Positions 27,835 to 37,063 of a DNA stretch of 64,000 bases are shown piece by piece. A program made the position numbers and the translations under genes. The notes beneath the pieces were generated by a model. That model saw nothing but the letters and a program-made list of their open reading frames with translations, was not told the DNA's origin and ran no database searches. Source of the stretch: an uncultured Microbulbifer sp. (lineage in GTDB: Bacteria > Pseudomonadota > Gammaproteobacteria > Pseudomonadales > Cellvibrionaceae); assembly GCF_947498635.1 (NCBI RefSeq), contig NZ_CANMKV010000020.1, positions 1-64,000 of the forward strand, read 5' to 3'. Numbering within the stretch: the first letter of the stretch is position 1; each line of letters opens with the position of its first letter.

Positions 27835-27969
27835 GTTAATTAGGATGAGACATTTATCCCAAGAGGCCAAATAAATTCTTTAATCCGACTGGCGAGGCGA
27901 TAATTTCAATCGATCACTTTGTGCTTACTACAGCGATCAAGTAATAACCCTATTATTTGGAAATAACAT

Positions 27970-28035
27970 AAGAAAAACCGGTACCAGAAATTCAAAAATC
28001 CGCTAAGAGCACAATAGCTGAAACCGGTTTTTCTT
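27970..28035. repeat. Long-spaced perfect inverted repeat
   Basis: AAGAAAAACCGGT at 27970-27982 and its exact complement at 28023-28035, with a 40-base spacer. On the minus strand the second arm carries a T5 tract (GGTTTTTCTT), so it could terminate the DUF2939-DUF2237 transcript that stops at 28046. A small mobile remnant is the alternative. Confidence 0.5.
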
Positions 28036-28045
28036 GCGATTAAGA

Positions 28046-28423
28046 CTAATTTAGATCGGTGGCGTATTGGCGTAACAGTTGCAAAGGTACGATTTCCAAT
28101 GCTTTCAGGTGGGTACGCTGTAAAAAAACTCGCGGGGCCCTATCCTGCTGCTGGGCCTCTAACCAGCGCGCGGCACACAGACACCAGCGATCTCCCGGGG
28201 CCAGTCCCGGGAATCCATATTCCTCAATGGGGCGACTTAAGTCGTTGCCACGGCTGCGGGAAAATGCGAGAAATTCGGCACTCACCTCGACACAAACCGT
28301 GTGGGAGCCCTGGTCCTCTTTGCAGGTATTACAGCAGCCATCGCGAAAAAAACCGGTCATTGGCGCCAAGCTACAGGGAACAAGAGGGTCGCCAAACACA
28401 TTGACGGAATTATCCTTTTCCAT
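28046..28423 (-). CDS. DUF2237 family protein
   Basis: A 125-residue cytoplasmic protein matching DUF2237: NVFGDPLVPCSLAPMTGFFR at the start, the Cys-rich CCNTCKEDQGSHTVC, then GNDLSRPIEEYGFPGL and GDRWCLCAARW. The conserved cysteines suggest a metal site; function unknown. It starts 2 bases after the DUF2939 stop, so both genes are co-transcribed. Confidence 0.85.
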   Translation of the reverse strand: MEKDNSVNVFGDPLVPCSLAPMTGFFRDGCCNTCKEDQGSHTVCVEVSAEFLAFSRSRGNDLSRPIEEYGFPGLAPGDRWCLCAARWLEAQQQDRAPRVFLQRTHLKALEIVPLQLLRQYATDLN

Positions 28424-28425
28424 AA

Positions 28426-29043
28426 TCAGCCCGGCCCCGTACTGTCATTGAGCAACTCGATATCCACCAGCTGCCAATGCAGGCCATTGCGCTGCATTAT
28501 CAGCCGCAGCTCCGCCCGGTCGGCCTCGCCATAATCGACACTGAAGTGATTGATATCGGTAAAGCGCCACTTGAGACGCTTCCAGTTGCGCTTGGAGCCC
28601 TGCTCTGAATCTTGCTCCCCTAAGGGAATAGCTCGCTCCTCCTGGGCTGCCCCCCCACCAATCAGTTCCCGCTCTATACCCCGTAAGTCATCACCGCCAC
28701 GCAGTAGGGCAGCGATCCCCTCAGGGGTGACAAACTGTTGCATCAAAGGCCCCATCACAAAGTTGGCCCCGGCACTCAGGAGTTCATCAAACTCTTGCGG
28801 AATTGAATTACCTATAGATGAGCGCAGCTGTTCCTGCATGCGAACTCTTAGATTGTCACGTAATACCGGAAAATCCACATAGCGCTCGAGAGTATCGATA
28901 CTCTCACGCCTTTTTTCCGGCTCCTCAGCTTTAGCCATCTGCGCAGCCCGCTGTAACTGGTCCATTGAATAGAAGGGTAGCGCCACATATCCGGCGGCGA
29001 TCAAAACCAGTATCACAGCTCCCGCCCATAGAGTTCTCTTCAT
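28426..29043 (-). CDS. DUF2939 family protein
   Basis: A 205-residue protein with an N-terminal membrane anchor or uncleaved signal (about 5-24) and the DUF2939 body (YSMDQLQRAAQMAKAEEPEK..., YVDFPVLRDNLRVRMQEQL). Function unknown; probably periplasmic and membrane-tethered. A good ribosome binding site (AAGGAGAGG) precedes the ATG at 29043. First gene of a two-gene operon with DUF2237. Confidence 0.8.
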   Translation of the reverse strand: MKRTLWAGAVILVLIAAGYVALPFYSMDQLQRAAQMAKAEEPEKRRESIDTLERYVDFPVLRDNLRVRMQEQLRSSIGNSIPQEFDELLSAGANFVMGPLMQQFVTPEGIAALLRGGDDLRGIERELIGGGAAQEERAIPLGEQDSEQGSKRNWKRLKWRFTDINHFSVDYGEADRAELRLIMQRNGLHWQLVDIELLNDSTGPG

Positions 29044-29212
29044 TATTACCTCTCCTTTTTACGTCTAGGGGGAATTTTATGCTGAGAAAGATCCATCACC
29101 TAATTTGCTGCTGTACTGGCGTGGCATTGTTCCTAAATCACGCCTGTGAGATATTCGCCCCCAAGACTCTGCACACCCACCCAGTTAACTTTTAATAAGG
29201 ACATCAGTCAGG

Positions 29213-29977
29213 ATGAGTGATATTTATCAAGCTCCTCAGGCACAGCTAGCCGAGGGGGAAGAGAGTGGTGATTTTGGCTCTATTGAGAAAGGCATTGCCG
29301 GAGATTATTCGTTTGCGATCGGGGAGATCCTCAGCGAAGCCTGGGAGCGTACCAGCGGTAACAAAGGCACGGTGTTGATCGGAGCACTGCTTTACGTAGT
29401 CGGCTCAATAGGTATCAGTATCGTGGCTGGGCTGCTTACCGGTGCCGGTGGCGCTGCAGTACTGGGTATGGGGAGTACAGATCAAGCTTCTCAATCTATG
29501 TTTTTTGGGGCATTGATTTACCAACTTATCGTCATTATTGCCGGTGCGCCGCTGGCCGTTGGTATGGCGATGATTGGAATCAAAATAGCCCGCGGGGAAC
29601 AAACATCCGGAGCCGAGGTGTTTTCCTACTTTGACAAGATCGTACCCTTAGGCATTGGTACTATTATCATGTACTTGATGATTATGCTCGGCTCCCTGCT
29701 GCTGGTCATTCCCGGTATTTACTTGGCCATCGCATACTTGCTAGCAATGCCTTTGATTGCCGACCGCAATCTAGGCCCCTGGCAGGCCCTGGAAACATCT
29801 CGCAAAGCAATCTCCAAAAACTGGTTCGCTTTCTTCGGACTCATAATCGTACTGCTACTGACCTATATGGCCGGCGGTTTAGCGCTGCTCATTGGCCTTA
29901 TTTGGGCCATCCCCCTGTGCAGCATTGCCTATGGCGTCGCATATCGTAAGATCTTCGGCAGCCCCCACAAAGCCTGA
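29213..29977 (+). CDS. Multi-spanning membrane protein (DUF975-like)
   Basis: A 254-residue integral membrane protein with about six helices and a short soluble N-terminus containing IYQAPQAQL, a motif often seen in such proteins. The end of each helix pair carries PGIYLAIAYLLAMPLIAD-type segments typical of the glycerophosphodiester-phosphodiesterase membrane-domain/DUF975 group. It comes 30 bases before the RDD gene and probably heads the same operon. Function unknown. Confidence 0.78.
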   Translation: MSDIYQAPQAQLAEGEESGDFGSIEKGIAGDYSFAIGEILSEAWERTSGNKGTVLIGALLYVVGSIGISIVAGLLTGAGGAAVLGMGSTDQASQSMFFGALIYQLIVIIAGAPLAVGMAMIGIKIARGEQTSGAEVFSYFDKIVPLGIGTIIMYLMIMLGSLLLVIPGIYLAIAYLLAMPLIADRNLGPWQALETSRKAISKNWFAFFGLIIVLLLTYMAGGLALLIGLIWAIPLCSIAYGVAYRKIFGSPHKA

Positions 29978-30007
29978 CTTTTAAAATAATCCAACAGGAG
30001 CGGTGGC

Positions 30008-30691
30008 TTGCTGGATACCACCTATAACGTCGAAACCCCCGAGGGTATCGATCTACGCGCGCGGGCCGCTGGGCCTGTGCCGCGCATCCTCGCCTTTGCC
30101 GTGGATGTGTTTTATCGAACCCTAATACTCGCTGGGCTCGGCATAGGCCTGGCCTTTGCCAAAACTGCCGGTATGGGGATCTGGCTAATCTGCTCCTTCC
30201 TGTTGGAGTGGTTTTACCCGGTGTTTTTCGAGGTGCTGCGCGGCGGCCAGACACCGGGTAAAAAGGCCTTTGGACTGATGGTGGTGAACGACAACCTCAC
30301 TCCCATCTCCTGGGGCGCCTCTATTGTGCGCAACCTGCTGCGCTTCGCCGACTTCCTACCTTTCGCCTACGCCACCGGCGTAATTGCCATGACCCTGGGG
30401 CGCAACTTTCAGCGCCTCGGCGATTTGGCCGCAGGTACCCTGGTGGTCTACCGCGACACGGACAAGGTACCCATGGCACTGCCGGACACAACACCGCTGC
30501 CGCCACCACGCAATTTCAAACAGCAGGACCAACTAGCCCTGATCAGCCTGCTGGAGCGCCACGACGACTTGAGCGAGGCGCGCCAACAGGAGCTCGCCAA
30601 TTTACTCGAGCCGATCACTGCCAAGAGAGGCCGCGCCGCGCTGGAATACTTACGCGCCGTGGGTAGCTGGTTATTGGGTGGCAGGGGCTAG
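30008..30691 (+). CDS. RDD family membrane protein
   Basis: A 227-residue protein starting with TTG after CAGGAG. The RDD domain (about 15-160) has four hydrophobic segments and the Arg/Asp signature positions (PRILAFAVDVFYRTL; GGQTPGKKAFGLMVV; QRLGDLAAGTLVVYRD). A soluble helical C-terminus follows. RDD proteins are proposed ion exchangers or osmotic-stress proteins in a few cases. It belongs to the operon ending in MoxR-DUF58. Confidence 0.88.
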   Translation: MLDTTYNVETPEGIDLRARAAGPVPRILAFAVDVFYRTLILAGLGIGLAFAKTAGMGIWLICSFLLEWFYPVFFEVLRGGQTPGKKAFGLMVVNDNLTPISWGASIVRNLLRFADFLPFAYATGVIAMTLGRNFQRLGDLAAGTLVVYRDTDKVPMALPDTTPLPPPRNFKQQDQLALISLLERHDDLSEARQQELANLLEPITAKRGRAALEYLRAVGSWLLGGRG

Positions 30692-30697
30692 GAATTC

Positions 30698-31669
30698 ATG
30701 AGACAGAGAGATTTTGAAAATCGCCACCGCGACAGCTGGGCACAGCTGGAGACCTGGCTTAAAAACGATCAGGCCCGCGCTGAAGTGGCCACACTGGACT
30801 TGCCCGCCGCCTACCGCGAGCTGTGCCAGCAACTGGCCGTCGCCAAGGAGCGCCTGTACACCAGCCGCCTGATCGACCACCTCAACCAGCTGGTCACGTC
30901 GGCCCACCACCGGGTTTACCGCCAGCAAACCCTGCGCCGCAAGGGTTGGTTACACTACCTGGTAGCCGGATTTCCCCAGGCCGTGCGCGCCAACGGCCGC
31001 GTGGTGGCTCTGGCCAGTGCACTGTTTTTGCTGCCCGCCCTGGTGATGGGCATCGGCACCTACAACAACGATGCATTAATTTATGCGGTCATGGCTCCCG
31101 GCGATGTGCTCTCCCTGGAATCCATGTACGACCCCGGCAATCGCGTGCTCGGGCGTGAGCGCGGCTCGGATACCGACCTGGCCATGTTCGGTTTCTACAT
31201 CAAGAACAATATCGGAATTGCTTTTCGCACTTTTGCCGGGGGCATACTGTTCGGCCTCGGCTCCATCTTTTTTTTGGTTTTCAACGGCATCTACCTCGGC
31301 GCGGTATTTGGCCATATCACCAGAGTGGGGTTTGTAACCACCTTCTACCCCTTCGTGATCGGCCACGGCGCCTTTGAGCTGACCGCCATAGTGCTGGCCG
31401 GAGCCGCCGGCCTGCTGCTCGGGCGCTCGCTGGTAGATCCGGGTCAACACCGACGCTCGGTAGCCCTGCGCCTAGCCAGTGTCGAGGCCATGAAAATTAT
31501 GTACGGCACCTTCCTGATGCTGGTGATCGCCGCCTTCCTAGAGGCCTTCTGGTCGTCCAGCACGGCCATGCCCATCGCGATCAAACTCGGCTTCGGCGCT
31601 CTTCTGTGGCTGCTGGTATTCGCCTATTTCGCCCTGGCCGGGCGCGGGGGTTCCAGCCATGCAAGTTAA
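30698..31669 (+). CDS. SpoIIM-family (stage II sporulation protein M-like) membrane protein
   Basis: A 323-residue membrane protein with a soluble helical N-terminus (1-100) and about six helices. The signature NNIGIAFRTFAGGILFGLGS and the glycine-rich GAFELTAIVLAGAAGLLLG are typical of SpoIIM/DUF95 proteins, which in spore formers help recruit peptidoglycan hydrolases. In a non-sporulating gammaproteobacterium the role is unknown. It starts 6 bases after the RDD stop and overlaps the next gene by 11 bases. Confidence 0.87.
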   Translation: MRQRDFENRHRDSWAQLETWLKNDQARAEVATLDLPAAYRELCQQLAVAKERLYTSRLIDHLNQLVTSAHHRVYRQQTLRRKGWLHYLVAGFPQAVRANGRVVALASALFLLPALVMGIGTYNNDALIYAVMAPGDVLSLESMYDPGNRVLGRERGSDTDLAMFGFYIKNNIGIAFRTFAGGILFGLGSIFFLVFNGIYLGAVFGHITRVGFVTTFYPFVIGHGAFELTAIVLAGAAGLLLGRSLVDPGQHRRSVALRLASVEAMKIMYGTFLMLVIAAFLEAFWSSSTAMPIAIKLGFGALLWLLVFAYFALAGRGGSSHAS

Positions 31670-33257
31670 GCATCTGGCGGTACGCGCACGCCTGCGCTCA
31701 CCCTGGGAGTCCATCGACTTGGGCATCGCCCTGGCGCGCAAATACTGGCTGCCAATGTTTCTGGTCTGGCTGATACCGGCGGCCTTGCTATTGGGCCCTC
31801 TCGCTTGGTTTTTCCCCGGCCATCCGGGCTGGTCGCTGTTCGCGGTCTGGTGGCTAAAACCCGTGTTCGACCGCCTGCCGCTGTTTATGATCAGCCGCAC
31901 CCTATTCGGCACGCCGGTATCCGCGCTGGCGGCACTGAAAGCGTTTTTCCGGCAGAACCGCACCGACTGGCTCGCCTGGATCACGATCCGCCGCCTGAGC
32001 CCCACGCGCGCCTTCGATATGCCGGTGACCGTACTGGAGCAGTCCAAGGGCGGCGCTCGCGCTGCGCGTATCGGCGTACTGCACCGCAAACATTCCGGAG
32101 CCGCTACCTGGCTGACTTTGACCGGTATCCACCTGGAGACCTTCTTCCTGATCGCCGCCTTTATCCTTATCTACCTGTTTATCCCCGAGCAGGTTACGGC
32201 AAATATCGAGTGGACGCCCCTGGTCCGCGGCGAGACCCTGGCGCTGGAATGGGTCTCCAACGTTCTCTGTCTGCTAATTATGGCGGCGGTGGCACCGTTT
32301 TATATTGTGAGCGGCTTCTGTCTGTATATTGGTCGGCGCATCGAGCTGGAAGGCTGGGATATCGAGATCCAGTTCCGCGATCTGGTGGAGCGCCACCAGC
32401 GCGCTCAACAGTCGCGCAAGCCCACTGCAAACGGCGCCTCGCCTCTGGCCACGGTGTTACTGCTGTGTGCGCTCGCCTGTGCCTCGCTAACACCGACGCC
32501 ACAGGCCTGGGCGGAAACTCTGGAGAGCCCCCAACAGGCACAACAACATATCGATAAGATCCTCGCGGCAGAAGACTTCCACAGGATCGAGGAGGAGAGC
32601 GGCTGGCGCCTCAAAGATTTTGATAGCGAACAGGGAAAAATTCCCGAGTGGCTGATCAAACTGTTCGAGTGGCTGTTCGAATGGCTCAGCGAGAACGCCG
32701 ATGAAGCCGACGATTCCTCGGGTATCAACTGGGGAGCTCTGCTTGCCAAGCCCATTGAGTTACTGCTTTGGATCGGTGTAATCACCGGGTTGATCTATCT
32801 GGGCTGGCGCCACCACGAGGCCATTCTCAACAGCGTGCGCTGGCAGCCTAATGCGAAAACAAAAGCGGCGGAGGCGCCGGAGACCCTATTTGGCCTCGAC
32901 GTGCGCCAGTCCAGTCTGCCCAGCGATGTGTGCGCGGAGGTACTGCGCCTGTGGCGGGCGGGCGACCAGCGCGCCGGCCTGGGCCTTTTATATCGCGCCA
33001 CCCTGTCCCACCTGATCGAGGACTTCCAATTTTATTTTGGCGACCACCTCACCGAGAGCGAGTGCGCCCAATTGGTAAGTCAGCGCCAGCGGACACCAGA
33101 AGGCCTGCAGCGCCCGGTGAGCGCGCCTATGAGCCAGTTTGTACAGCAGCTCACGATGAACTGGCAGCAACTGGCCTACGCCCACCGCCCCCCCGCCGAT
33201 ACACAGGTAGGCGACCTGTGCCAGCAGTGGCAGGAGGTATTTGCCAATGACCGCTAA
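31659..33257 (+). CDS. DUF4129-domain membrane protein
   Basis: A 532-residue protein with several hydrophobic segments in its first half (about 28-52, 148-168, 205-225, 265-285), a periplasmic-looking middle (ETLESPQQAQQHIDKILAAE), another helix near 370-390, and a C-terminal DUF4129 domain (about 425-525; LLYRATLSHLIEDF, TESECAQLV). DUF4129 occurs in transglutaminase-related and MoxR-linked proteins. It overlaps both neighbours by 11 bases, so translation is coupled. Function unknown. Confidence 0.82.
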   Translation: MQVKHLAVRARLRSPWESIDLGIALARKYWLPMFLVWLIPAALLLGPLAWFFPGHPGWSLFAVWWLKPVFDRLPLFMISRTLFGTPVSALAALKAFFRQNRTDWLAWITIRRLSPTRAFDMPVTVLEQSKGGARAARIGVLHRKHSGAATWLTLTGIHLETFFLIAAFILIYLFIPEQVTANIEWTPLVRGETLALEWVSNVLCLLIMAAVAPFYIVSGFCLYIGRRIELEGWDIEIQFRDLVERHQRAQQSRKPTANGASPLATVLLLCALACASLTPTPQAWAETLESPQQAQQHIDKILAAEDFHRIEEESGWRLKDFDSEQGKIPEWLIKLFEWLFEWLSENADEADDSSGINWGALLAKPIELLLWIGVITGLIYLGWRHHEAILNSVRWQPNAKTKAAEAPETLFGLDVRQSSLPSDVCAEVLRLWRAGDQRAGLGLLYRATLSHLIEDFQFYFGDHLTESECAQLVSQRQRTPEGLQRPVSAPMSQFVQQLTMNWQQLAYAHRPPADTQVGDLCQQWQEVFANDR

Positions 33258-34560
33258 ACGCCTGTTGATTGGTTTCGCTCTGCTGCTGTGTGCCGCGCTG
33301 GCATGGCTGTTCCTCGCGTTCTTTGAGCGCTACACCGAGGAAAAGGACCGTGGCTGGGGAGCAGAAGCACGACGCAATCCGTTCCTGGCCGCCGAGCACT
33401 ACCTGGCCGAGGTGGGGCTGGAGCCCCGCCAGGCGGAAAATATCTCCGTGCTGAATACGCTGCCTGCAGACGCCACCCTGTTTATCGCCAGCTCCAGTCA
33501 AATCTACAATCCTCAGCGCGTTGAGGAGCTATTGCAGTGGGTTGAGAGCGGCGGCCACGCCATCGTAGTCGCGCGCACTGAAGGCTTCGATTTCGACAAG
33601 GGACGCAGCGAAGAGCGCGACTGGCTGCTGGAGGCCCTCGGCGTCTCCATGATGGAGGGGCATGAAGAGTTTCATTTTGAGCACCCTCTGCAACCGCTGA
33701 TAGGGGAAGACGCCGAACTGAACCCTGAGCAGAGCCCCGGCGAGGCCCTGCGCGAATACAACCGCAAGATCGATGAGGGGCTAGTCGAGGATAAAGCCGA
33801 ATCAGAGGCAGAGAAACCTCGCAACCCGGATGTGGAGCCAGAAAACCTGGTCACCCTACCCACCGCCAGCGGGGCCGAAATTCAGTTACATTTCGACGCC
33901 AGCCACCTGCTCTACCACGAGGGCATCGATGACAGCAGCGCCGAGGGCGCCCCCCTATTCTTTGCCAAAGTTTGGCGCGAAGACGAGGCAGCGCCGTTTA
34001 TGCAGTTTGGACGGGGCACCGGCGTCATCACCCTGCTGACCGACAGCACCATCTGGCAGTCTCACCGTATCGGCCACTTCGACCACGCCTATTTCCTTCA
34101 GCTACTGGCCGGCAGTGGCGATTTTGTCTTCCTGACGCGCCCGCGATTCGAATCGCTGGGGTTCCTCGCGCGCAAGTATGCCGCCGAGTTTTTTATTTCC
34201 GGCCTGCTCGCCCTTTTCGGCTGGCTACTACTGCGCGCACGTCGCTTCGGCCCCCTGCAGCCGCCACCGGAAAGCGTACGCCGCTCACTGCTGGAACATA
34301 TCTCTGCCTGTGGGCACTATTACTGGCGCGACGACCAATGTGAGCGACTGCTGCGCGGCCAGCGCGAGGCGCTGCTGCGCCGTCTCGGCGCGACAGGGGC
34401 CAGCGCTGCCGCCCGGCAAAAGCTGTGTAAAAAGCTCAGCGCCGAAACCAATCTCAGCGAACACAGCATCATCGCCTGCCTGTGGGGCAAACCGGCGATC
34501 AGCGAAGAATCCTTTACCGAACAAATGCGCACCCTGCAGCGAATTGAGGCAGTCCTATGA
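33247..34560 (+). CDS. DUF4350-domain protein
   Basis: A 437-residue protein starting at ATG 33247 behind AGGAGG. It has an N-terminal anchor (about 5-22) and a DUF4350-like, GATase1-like domain (about 35-270: NPFLAAEHYLAEVGL, LFIASSSQIYNP, VESGGHAIVVARTEG, TDSTIWQSHRIGHFDHAYFL). A membrane helix at about 315-330 (FFISGLLALFGWLLL) precedes a cytoplasmic helical tail. It overlaps the DUF4129 gene by 11 bases and the MoxR gene by 4 (ATGA). Family function is unknown. Confidence 0.83.
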   Translation: MTAKRLLIGFALLLCAALAWLFLAFFERYTEEKDRGWGAEARRNPFLAAEHYLAEVGLEPRQAENISVLNTLPADATLFIASSSQIYNPQRVEELLQWVESGGHAIVVARTEGFDFDKGRSEERDWLLEALGVSMMEGHEEFHFEHPLQPLIGEDAELNPEQSPGEALREYNRKIDEGLVEDKAESEAEKPRNPDVEPENLVTLPTASGAEIQLHFDASHLLYHEGIDDSSAEGAPLFFAKVWREDEAAPFMQFGRGTGVITLLTDSTIWQSHRIGHFDHAYFLQLLAGSGDFVFLTRPRFESLGFLARKYAAEFFISGLLALFGWLLLRARRFGPLQPPPESVRRSLLEHISACGHYYWRDDQCERLLRGQREALLRRLGATGASAAARQKLCKKLSAETNLSEHSIIACLWGKPAISEESFTEQMRTLQRIEAVL

Positions 34561-35561
34561 GCGATACCACCCTGAATCCCGAACCACAAACCCACAGCCA
34601 GGCGCCGGATTGGCAGACCGCTTCAGCCCAGTTGCAGTTGCTGCGTAACACGATCAACCGCCTATTGATCGGCCAGGAACAGGTGGTCGAACAGGTCCTG
34701 GTGGCGCTGCTGGCTTCGGGCCACGTGCTGCTGGAGGGCGTACCCGGTCTCGGCAAGACCCTGCTGGTGCGCACCCTGGCCAACTGTTTCGGCGGCAGCT
34801 TCCGCCGCATCCAGTTCACCCCGGACCTGATGCCGGCGGATGTCACCGGCCACGCCATGTACAACATGGGCGAAAGCCGCTTCGAAGTGCGCCGCGGCCC
34901 GGTGTTTACCAACCTGTTGCTGGCGGACGAGATCAACCGCGCCCCCGCCAAGACCCAGGCCGCCCTACTCGAAGTGATGCAGGAGAAACAGGTCACTATC
35001 GACGGCACAGCGCTGCCGGTGCCCAGCCCCTTTATGGTGCTGGCTACTCAAAACCCCATCGAGCAGGAGGGCACTTACCCGCTGCCGGAGGCGGAACTGG
35101 ACCGATTCCTGCTCAAAGTTCTGATCGACTACCCAAGCCTGGAGGCCGAGCTGCAACTGGCCGCCGCCGCCAGCAGTGGCCGTATCGAGCAGCGCCTGCG
35201 GGAGAAACCCGCCGGGGAAATCACCATCGCGCAGTTGCAACAATTACAAGCCCTAGTACCGCAAGTGGCGCTGGATCAGCAGGTGCTGGAATACGCCGTG
35301 CGTCTGGTGCGCGCCACCCGCAAAGCAGCCCAACTGCGCAGCCCCGCCGGCCCCCGCGCCAGTATCGGCCTGCTGCAGGCCGCCCGTGCCAGCGCTCTGC
35401 TGCAGGGTCGCGAATTCGTGCTGCCGGACGATATCAAAATGATGGCGATTCCGGTGATGCGCCACCGCGTGAGCCTCTCCCCGGATATGGAGATCGATGG
35501 CGAAACCACCGACAGTGCTCTGGCAATGATCATCGATAGCGTCGAGGCACCGCGGCTGTGA
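34557..35561 (+). CDS. MoxR-family AAA+ ATPase
   Basis: A 334-residue cytoplasmic AAA+ protein (AAA_3 plus C-terminal lid). The Walker A is EGVPGLGKTLL (60-70), the Walker B LLADEINRAPAKTQAALL, and sensor 1 VLATQNPIEQEGTYPLPEAE. MoxR ATPases act as chaperones for VWA- or DUF58-type partners, often for metalloenzyme maturation or envelope stress. It overlaps its neighbours at both ends (ATGA, GTGA), and the next gene encodes the usual DUF58 partner. Confidence 0.95.
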   Translation: MSDTTLNPEPQTHSQAPDWQTASAQLQLLRNTINRLLIGQEQVVEQVLVALLASGHVLLEGVPGLGKTLLVRTLANCFGGSFRRIQFTPDLMPADVTGHAMYNMGESRFEVRRGPVFTNLLLADEINRAPAKTQAALLEVMQEKQVTIDGTALPVPSPFMVLATQNPIEQEGTYPLPEAELDRFLLKVLIDYPSLEAELQLAAAASSGRIEQRLREKPAGEITIAQLQQLQALVPQVALDQQVLEYAVRLVRATRKAAQLRSPAGPRASIGLLQAARASALLQGREFVLPDDIKMMAIPVMRHRVSLSPDMEIDGETTDSALAMIIDSVEAPRL

Positions 35562-36955
35562 CACAGGGCGTCGCCGCGACAGAGGTTTCGAGCGCAGAGC
35601 CCCGCCTCGGACGTCCCGGACCCAGCCACCGCCTGATCAAACTCCTCGGCTACTGGTGCCTGACCGCACTGGCCGTCAGTGCCGCGCGTATTTGGCTACC
35701 CCAGTCTGCAGACCTGGTGGTCTCACTGTGGTGGACCGGCGGGGGCCTGTTGATCGGCGCGGCCCTGCTGGATCTCCTCACCGGGCGCAGAGTGAAAGGC
35801 CTAGAGGGCGCACGAAAACTGCCCGGTAATCTGGCCCTGGGCGTGCGCAACAGCGCGCGCTTGAAACTGCGCAACAGCGGCCCTCGCGCGCTAAAGCTTT
35901 GGGTGTGCGACAGTGTGCCGCAACAACTGGCCAGCACCGGGCTACCGCGCCAAGCACAGCTGGAGCCGGATCAGGAAGTTGCCATCGAGTACTCCCTGGT
36001 GCCACACCGCCGCGGCAGTGCTGAATTCGGGCGTATCGAAGTGCTCGCCGATTCCCCCTGGGGCCTGTGGCAGACCCAGGTGTGGCTCGGAGACAAACAG
36101 ACCGTGAAGGTCTACCCCAACTTCCTCGGTATTTCCTCCCTGCAAGCGCTTTCCACCGAACAGACCCTGCGCCAGCTCGGCCTGCACCAACAGCATCGGC
36201 GCGGCGAGGGCATGGACTTCCGCCAGCTGCGCGAATACCGCCAGGGCGATAGCCAGCGACAGGTCGATTGGCGTGCAAGCTCGCGCCTGCGCAAACTGAT
36301 CAGCCGTGAATACCAGGACGAGCGCGATCAGGAAATCATCTATATGCTCGACTGCGGTCGGCGCATGCGCGCCAAAGACGGCGAGCTGAGCCATTTCGAC
36401 CACGCACTTAACGGCCTGCTGCTATCCGCCTATGTGGCGATTAAACAGGGCGATGCCGTGGGCCTGCAGGCATTTGCCGCCGCTCGCGACAGCTCCGGTG
36501 GACAACTGCCGCCGGTCAAGGGCGAGAGCGCGATCAACCTACTGCTCAACAATGTCTACGACCTCCACTCCGGCACCGGCAGTGCAGACTATAGCGGCGC
36601 CGCCCAGCAACTGCTGGCCACCCACAAGCGCCGCGCCCTGGTGATCCTGATCACCAATCTGCGTGATGAAGACAGTGCCGAACTGCTCACCGCCGTGCGA
36701 CTGCTCACCCGCAATCACCTGGTGATGGTGGCCAGCCTGCGGGAAACGGCCGTAGACCGCGTGGCGCAAAAGCCCATCGGGAATTTTTCCGAAGCGGTCG
36801 ACAGTGCCGCAGCACAGGATTTCCTGCGCCGGCGCGCACGCCTGTTACAACAGTTGCAAGCCTGTAACGTATCCGTCGTCGACTCCCGCCCGGAGCTGTT
36901 GCACCAAGCGTTGGTAGAAGCTTACTGGCGCCTGAAGCGCAGTGGAAAAATCTAA
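35558..36955 (+). CDS. DUF58-domain protein, MoxR partner
   Basis: A 465-residue protein starting with GTG inside the end of moxR. It has two N-terminal membrane helices (about 30-70), then the DUF58 signature EGMDFRQLREYRQGDSQRQV with VDWRASSRL, and a VWA-like core (IIYMLDCGRRM, DxS-like metal site partly conserved). DUF58 proteins are found beside MoxR in many bacteria and are thought to be the substrate or adaptor of the ATPase. Last gene of the operon. Confidence 0.92.
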   Translation: MTQGVAATEVSSAEPRLGRPGPSHRLIKLLGYWCLTALAVSAARIWLPQSADLVVSLWWTGGGLLIGAALLDLLTGRRVKGLEGARKLPGNLALGVRNSARLKLRNSGPRALKLWVCDSVPQQLASTGLPRQAQLEPDQEVAIEYSLVPHRRGSAEFGRIEVLADSPWGLWQTQVWLGDKQTVKVYPNFLGISSLQALSTEQTLRQLGLHQQHRRGEGMDFRQLREYRQGDSQRQVDWRASSRLRKLISREYQDERDQEIIYMLDCGRRMRAKDGELSHFDHALNGLLLSAYVAIKQGDAVGLQAFAAARDSSGGQLPPVKGESAINLLLNNVYDLHSGTGSADYSGAAQQLLATHKRRALVILITNLRDEDSAELLTAVRLLTRNHLVMVASLRETAVDRVAQKPIGNFSEAVDSAAAQDFLRRRARLLQQLQACNVSVVDSRPELLHQALVEAYWRLKRSGKI

Positions 36956-37063
36956 CCAGCGCCTGCACCTGGGTTCCATTAAGTTGCAGTGGGCCGTCCC
37001 CAAGAGAGATACTCGTGCTGTTCAAAAATAGAATTCCACAAAAACAGGGAACCCAACACGAAC

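Noticed and set aside
29079-29195. 38-codon ORF upstream of the DUF975-like gene
   Set aside because: A weak GGGGGAA-type upstream sequence and Cys/His content are interesting, but no homology can be judged and it is too short to support.
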